Shown here: piece by piece, positions 15,691-16,884 of the stretch | Layout of the letters: every line of letters begins with the position of its first letter | Numbering within the stretch: position 1 is the stretch's first letter | Assembly (NCBI GenBank): GCA_031289815.1 | Contig: JAITOS010000040.1 | Span: 1 to 16,884, forward strand | DNA length: 16,884 bases | Origin: Peptococcaceae bacterium | Lineage (GTDB): Bacteria > Bacillota > Desulfitobacteriia > Desulfitobacteriales > Desulfitobacteriaceae | Reading direction: 5' to 3' | Made by a program: the position numbers and the translations under genes | The notes under the pieces: model-generated | Database searches by the model: none | Seen by the model: only the letters and a program-made list of their open reading frames with translations | Told to the model about the DNA's origin: nothing

Positions 15691-15719
15691 ATAATATCAA
15701 ATCAATCTTTTCTTGTCAA
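15691..15719 (-). promoter_or_regulatory. Near-consensus sigma-A promoter for rpoBC
   Basis: On the minus strand TTGACA (15714-15719) and TATTAT (15691-15696) are exactly 17 bp apart. The predicted start is near 15684. Directly upstream of the -35 an 8-bp direct repeat TCACGATT occurs twice (15728-15743), and farther up there is a dyad GTTATC-N4-GATAAC (15766-15781). Either could bind a regulator. The remaining sequence up to 15881 shows no gene that I can support. Confidence 0.82.
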
Positions 15720-15727
15720 GTAAAACA

Positions 15728-15743
15728 TCACGATTTCACGATT
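15728..15743. repeat. Two tandem copies of TCACGATT upstream of the rpoB promoter
   Basis: The 8-bp unit is repeated head to tail without a gap, ending 9 bp upstream of the -35 hexamer. The 8-bp period does not match a helical turn, so a slippage duplication is as likely as a protein site. Confidence 0.5.
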
Positions 15744-15881
15744 TTTATTTTTTTACTTTTGGCGCGTTATCGTCTGATAACCTCCTTCTTTCAAAATCGA
15801 ACGATTACCCTGTCTATAGATTTTTTATGACGTTGTAGCTTCTGCCGGAGTCCATGCAATGACTCTTAAATCCCTTGCGTT

Positions 15882-16328
15882 CTACGCCCTTTCAATCTTT
15901 TTAAGAATATCCCAATGGTTATCGCCGTAGCTTTTCTTCACGACGAGGATCATTGGTACATCATAGGAACCGCCTATCACTTGATTATTAAAATCTTTTA
16001 TTTCAATGGTGTAATGCATTTTAACAAGTACGATGGGGAATATTTTAAATTGATAACTTTCTTCTAAAGCGAAAGCTACCTTTACTTGCTCATTGTTATC
16101 GATTCCCCGGTCTTTTAAGCCGTAAACCTCATACACGTTCAATTTTTGAAATATAGCCAACGGCATATGACTTGCAATATCCGCAGTATAACCTTCATCC
16201 GTTAAAAATGCCTCCTGGAGAATCGTATCCACTGTAATGTATTTGTAATTTTCTGTATAATTGTCTATTAAACAGATAAGAATTGCTAAAATAATCCCAA
16301 GGAACACTATCGTTAAATATTTTTTCAT
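15882..16328 (-). CDS. Small membrane-anchored protein of unknown function
   Basis: I do not recognise this 148-residue protein. It starts MKKYLTIVFLGIILAILICLI, a hydrophobic segment at residues 4-21 that looks like a signal anchor or uncleaved signal peptide. A cysteine lies at 19, but the preceding residues (LAILIC) lack the small residue of a lipobox, so it is probably not a lipoprotein. Residues 30-148 look like a small folded extracytoplasmic domain rich in beta-type strands and ending DNHWDILKKIERA, a style of ending seen in several small Bacillota exported-protein families. That resemblance is weak. The ATG at 16328 follows a perfect AAGGAGGT 6 nt upstream; the longer frame is not used. 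It lies 420 nt upstream of rpoB in AT-rich sequence. Confidence 0.75.
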   Translation of the reverse strand: MKKYLTIVFLGIILAILICLIDNYTENYKYITVDTILQEAFLTDEGYTADIASHMPLAIFQKLNVYEVYGLKDRGIDNNEQVKVAFALEESYQFKIFPIVLVKMHYTIEIKDFNNQVIGGSYDVPMILVVKKSYGDNHWDILKKIERA

Positions 16329-16444
16329 TACATGACCTCCTTTTCTTCCTTCTTCTGTTATTTTCCATTTCCGGTAAGCTGGTGTCCCGTCACCAAGTGT
16401 AACACAAAAAAGCAGCGGCGTCATACAGCAGGGTATCGGCGACA

Positions 16445-16531
16445 CCCAAAACTAATCATGTTAGTTTATAGCTAATGTCATTAGTTTATAGCTAACATTA
16501 TTAGTTTATAACTAACGTGATTAGTTTTGGG
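16445..16531. repeat. Palindromic array of 20-bp-period repeats
   Basis: Four consecutive 20-bp units begin at 16451, 16471, 16491 and 16511. Three full copies of TTAGTTTATARCTAA start at 16461, 16481 and 16501. They are separated by 5-bp spacers that all differ (TCATG, TGTCA, CATTA, CGTGA). The block is bounded by perfect 14-bp inverted repeats, CCCAAAACTAATCA at 16445-16458 and TGATTAGTTTTGGG at 16518-16531. Because each CTAA-N5-TTAG is also a small dyad, the block could be an operator array, a cruciform, or a multi-hairpin RNA. It lies between the two unrecognised genes, downstream of a terminator. Confidence 0.9.
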
Positions 16532-16533
16532 CG

Positions 16534-16558
16534 AAAAAATGCGCTAGACTAACGCATT
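16534..16558 (-). terminator. Intrinsic terminator after the rightmost gene
   Basis: On the minus strand AATGCG pairs with CGCATT across a 9-nt loop and runs directly into TTTTTT. The stop codon of the rightmost gene (16549-16551) lies in the loop, so the terminator overlaps the gene's end. It separates that gene from the repeat array and the 148-residue gene. Confidence 0.6.
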
Positions 16559-16884
16559 CTCTTGCGCAGAATCGGTGTTTTCATTCGATAGCTTGAGCTT
16601 CCTTTCTTTATCTTCAATGGTTTCTGGTTTTGTTCGGCAGTCCCGCTTTTTAGCAGCGCTATTATCTCTTGTTTGTTTGCCTCCATTTTCTCTGAAACTT
16701 CTTTCATTCGCCGTTCAAAGTAAAGTCCGAAGCATGTCATCAGTCCAGCCGCGAACACATTTCCTAAAATGATTCTCCATTCTGTATAAAATTGGTTGTC
16801 CTGCGCGATTCCACTTGGCAGAAAAACAGAAAAGAGAAGCTGCTCTCCAAACAATACAACATTAAAAAACAAGAACATGATAAG
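16549..16884 (-). CDS. Small two-segment membrane protein of unknown function (5' end uncertain)
   Basis: I do not recognise this protein. From the ATG at 16878 it has 109 residues. It has a hydrophobic N-terminus (2-20), a second membrane segment at about 37-53 (ILGNVFAAGLMTCFGLYF), then a charged helix, likely coiled coil, at 54-78 (ERRMKEVSEKMEANKQEIIALL) and a basic tail ending RKRMR. Size and layout recall small holin-like or accessory membrane proteins, but no family can be assigned. The frame stays open through the window edge (two more codons) and no ribosome binding site fits in the 6 nt available, so the true start may be outside. A terminator overlaps its stop. An antisense frame of 65 codons at 16575-16772 is less credible. 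Confidence 0.6.
   Translation of the reverse strand, partial: LIMFLFFNVVLFGEQLLFSVFLPSGIAQDNQFYTEWRIILGNVFAAGLMTCFGLYFERRMKEVSEKMEANKQEIIALLKSGTAEQNQKPLKIKKGSSSYRMKTPILRKRMR

Noticed and set aside
15781..15788. GAAGGAGG ribosome-binding-like site upstream of the rpoB promoter
   Set aside because: No start codon occurs within about 12 nt downstream and no meaningful open frame follows.
16445..16531. CRISPR array
   Set aside because: Repeats are about 15 bp and spacers only 5 bp, far below CRISPR dimensions, and no cas gene is present.
16575..16772. 65-codon plus-strand frame opposite the rightmost gene
   Set aside because: It is Ser/Leu/Phe-rich and fully overlapped by the minus-strand frame, which has membrane segments, a charged helix and a terminator at its end.

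Overview
The window is a ribosomal and transcription 'housekeeping' block read entirely from the minus strand. In order of transcription (right to left) it holds two unrecognised small genes, rpoB, rpoC, an L7Ae-family K-turn protein gene, rpsL, rpsG, fusA, tuf, rpsJ, rplC, rplD, rplW, rplB, rpsS and the 5' part of rplV, which runs off the left edge. This gene order, the L7Ae-like gene between rpoC and rpsL, the strong GGAGG ribosome binding sites, the TTG/GTG starts, and the approximately 14-residue S12 insert all point to Bacillota. EF-Tu carries a cysteine-rich insert (CGC...CxxC). From memory, this resembles EF-Tu of Peptococcaceae/Desulfotomaculum-type Clostridia, so a clostridial or related deep Bacillota lineage is my best guess. 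No species call is possible.

Layout. 1-3545 is the S10-type operon (rplV, rpsS, rplB, rplW, rplD, rplC, rpsJ), tightly packed except for a 222-nt gap between rpsJ and rplC that contains an extended -10 promoter and two hairpins. 3546-8120 is the str operon (tuf, fusA, rpsG, rpsL), with a structured 179-nt gap between tuf and rpsJ. 8229-8486 is the K-turn protein gene, preceded by a near-consensus promoter (TTGACA-17-TAGAAT). 8571-15461 is rpoC and rpoB. 15462-15881 is a long rpoB control region with a near-consensus promoter (TTGACA-17-TATTAT) and a roughly 220-nt leader able to form several stems. 15882-16884 is visibly AT-richer and holds two small membrane-associated proteins of unknown function. 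A terminator and a striking 87-bp array of 20-bp-period repeats lie between them.

The recognised genes make the core of RNA polymerase (beta, beta'), two elongation factors (EF-Tu, EF-G), and ribosomal proteins of both subunits, so transcription and translation capacity are co-expressed. The core genes are ordinary. The less ordinary parts are the control regions, the EF-Tu cysteine clusters, the Val-Glu/Val-Asp tail of RpoB, the absence of rplJL directly upstream of rpoB, and the repeat array at 16445-16531. I do not see a defence system, mobile element gene, CRISPR array, tRNA or rRNA in the window.
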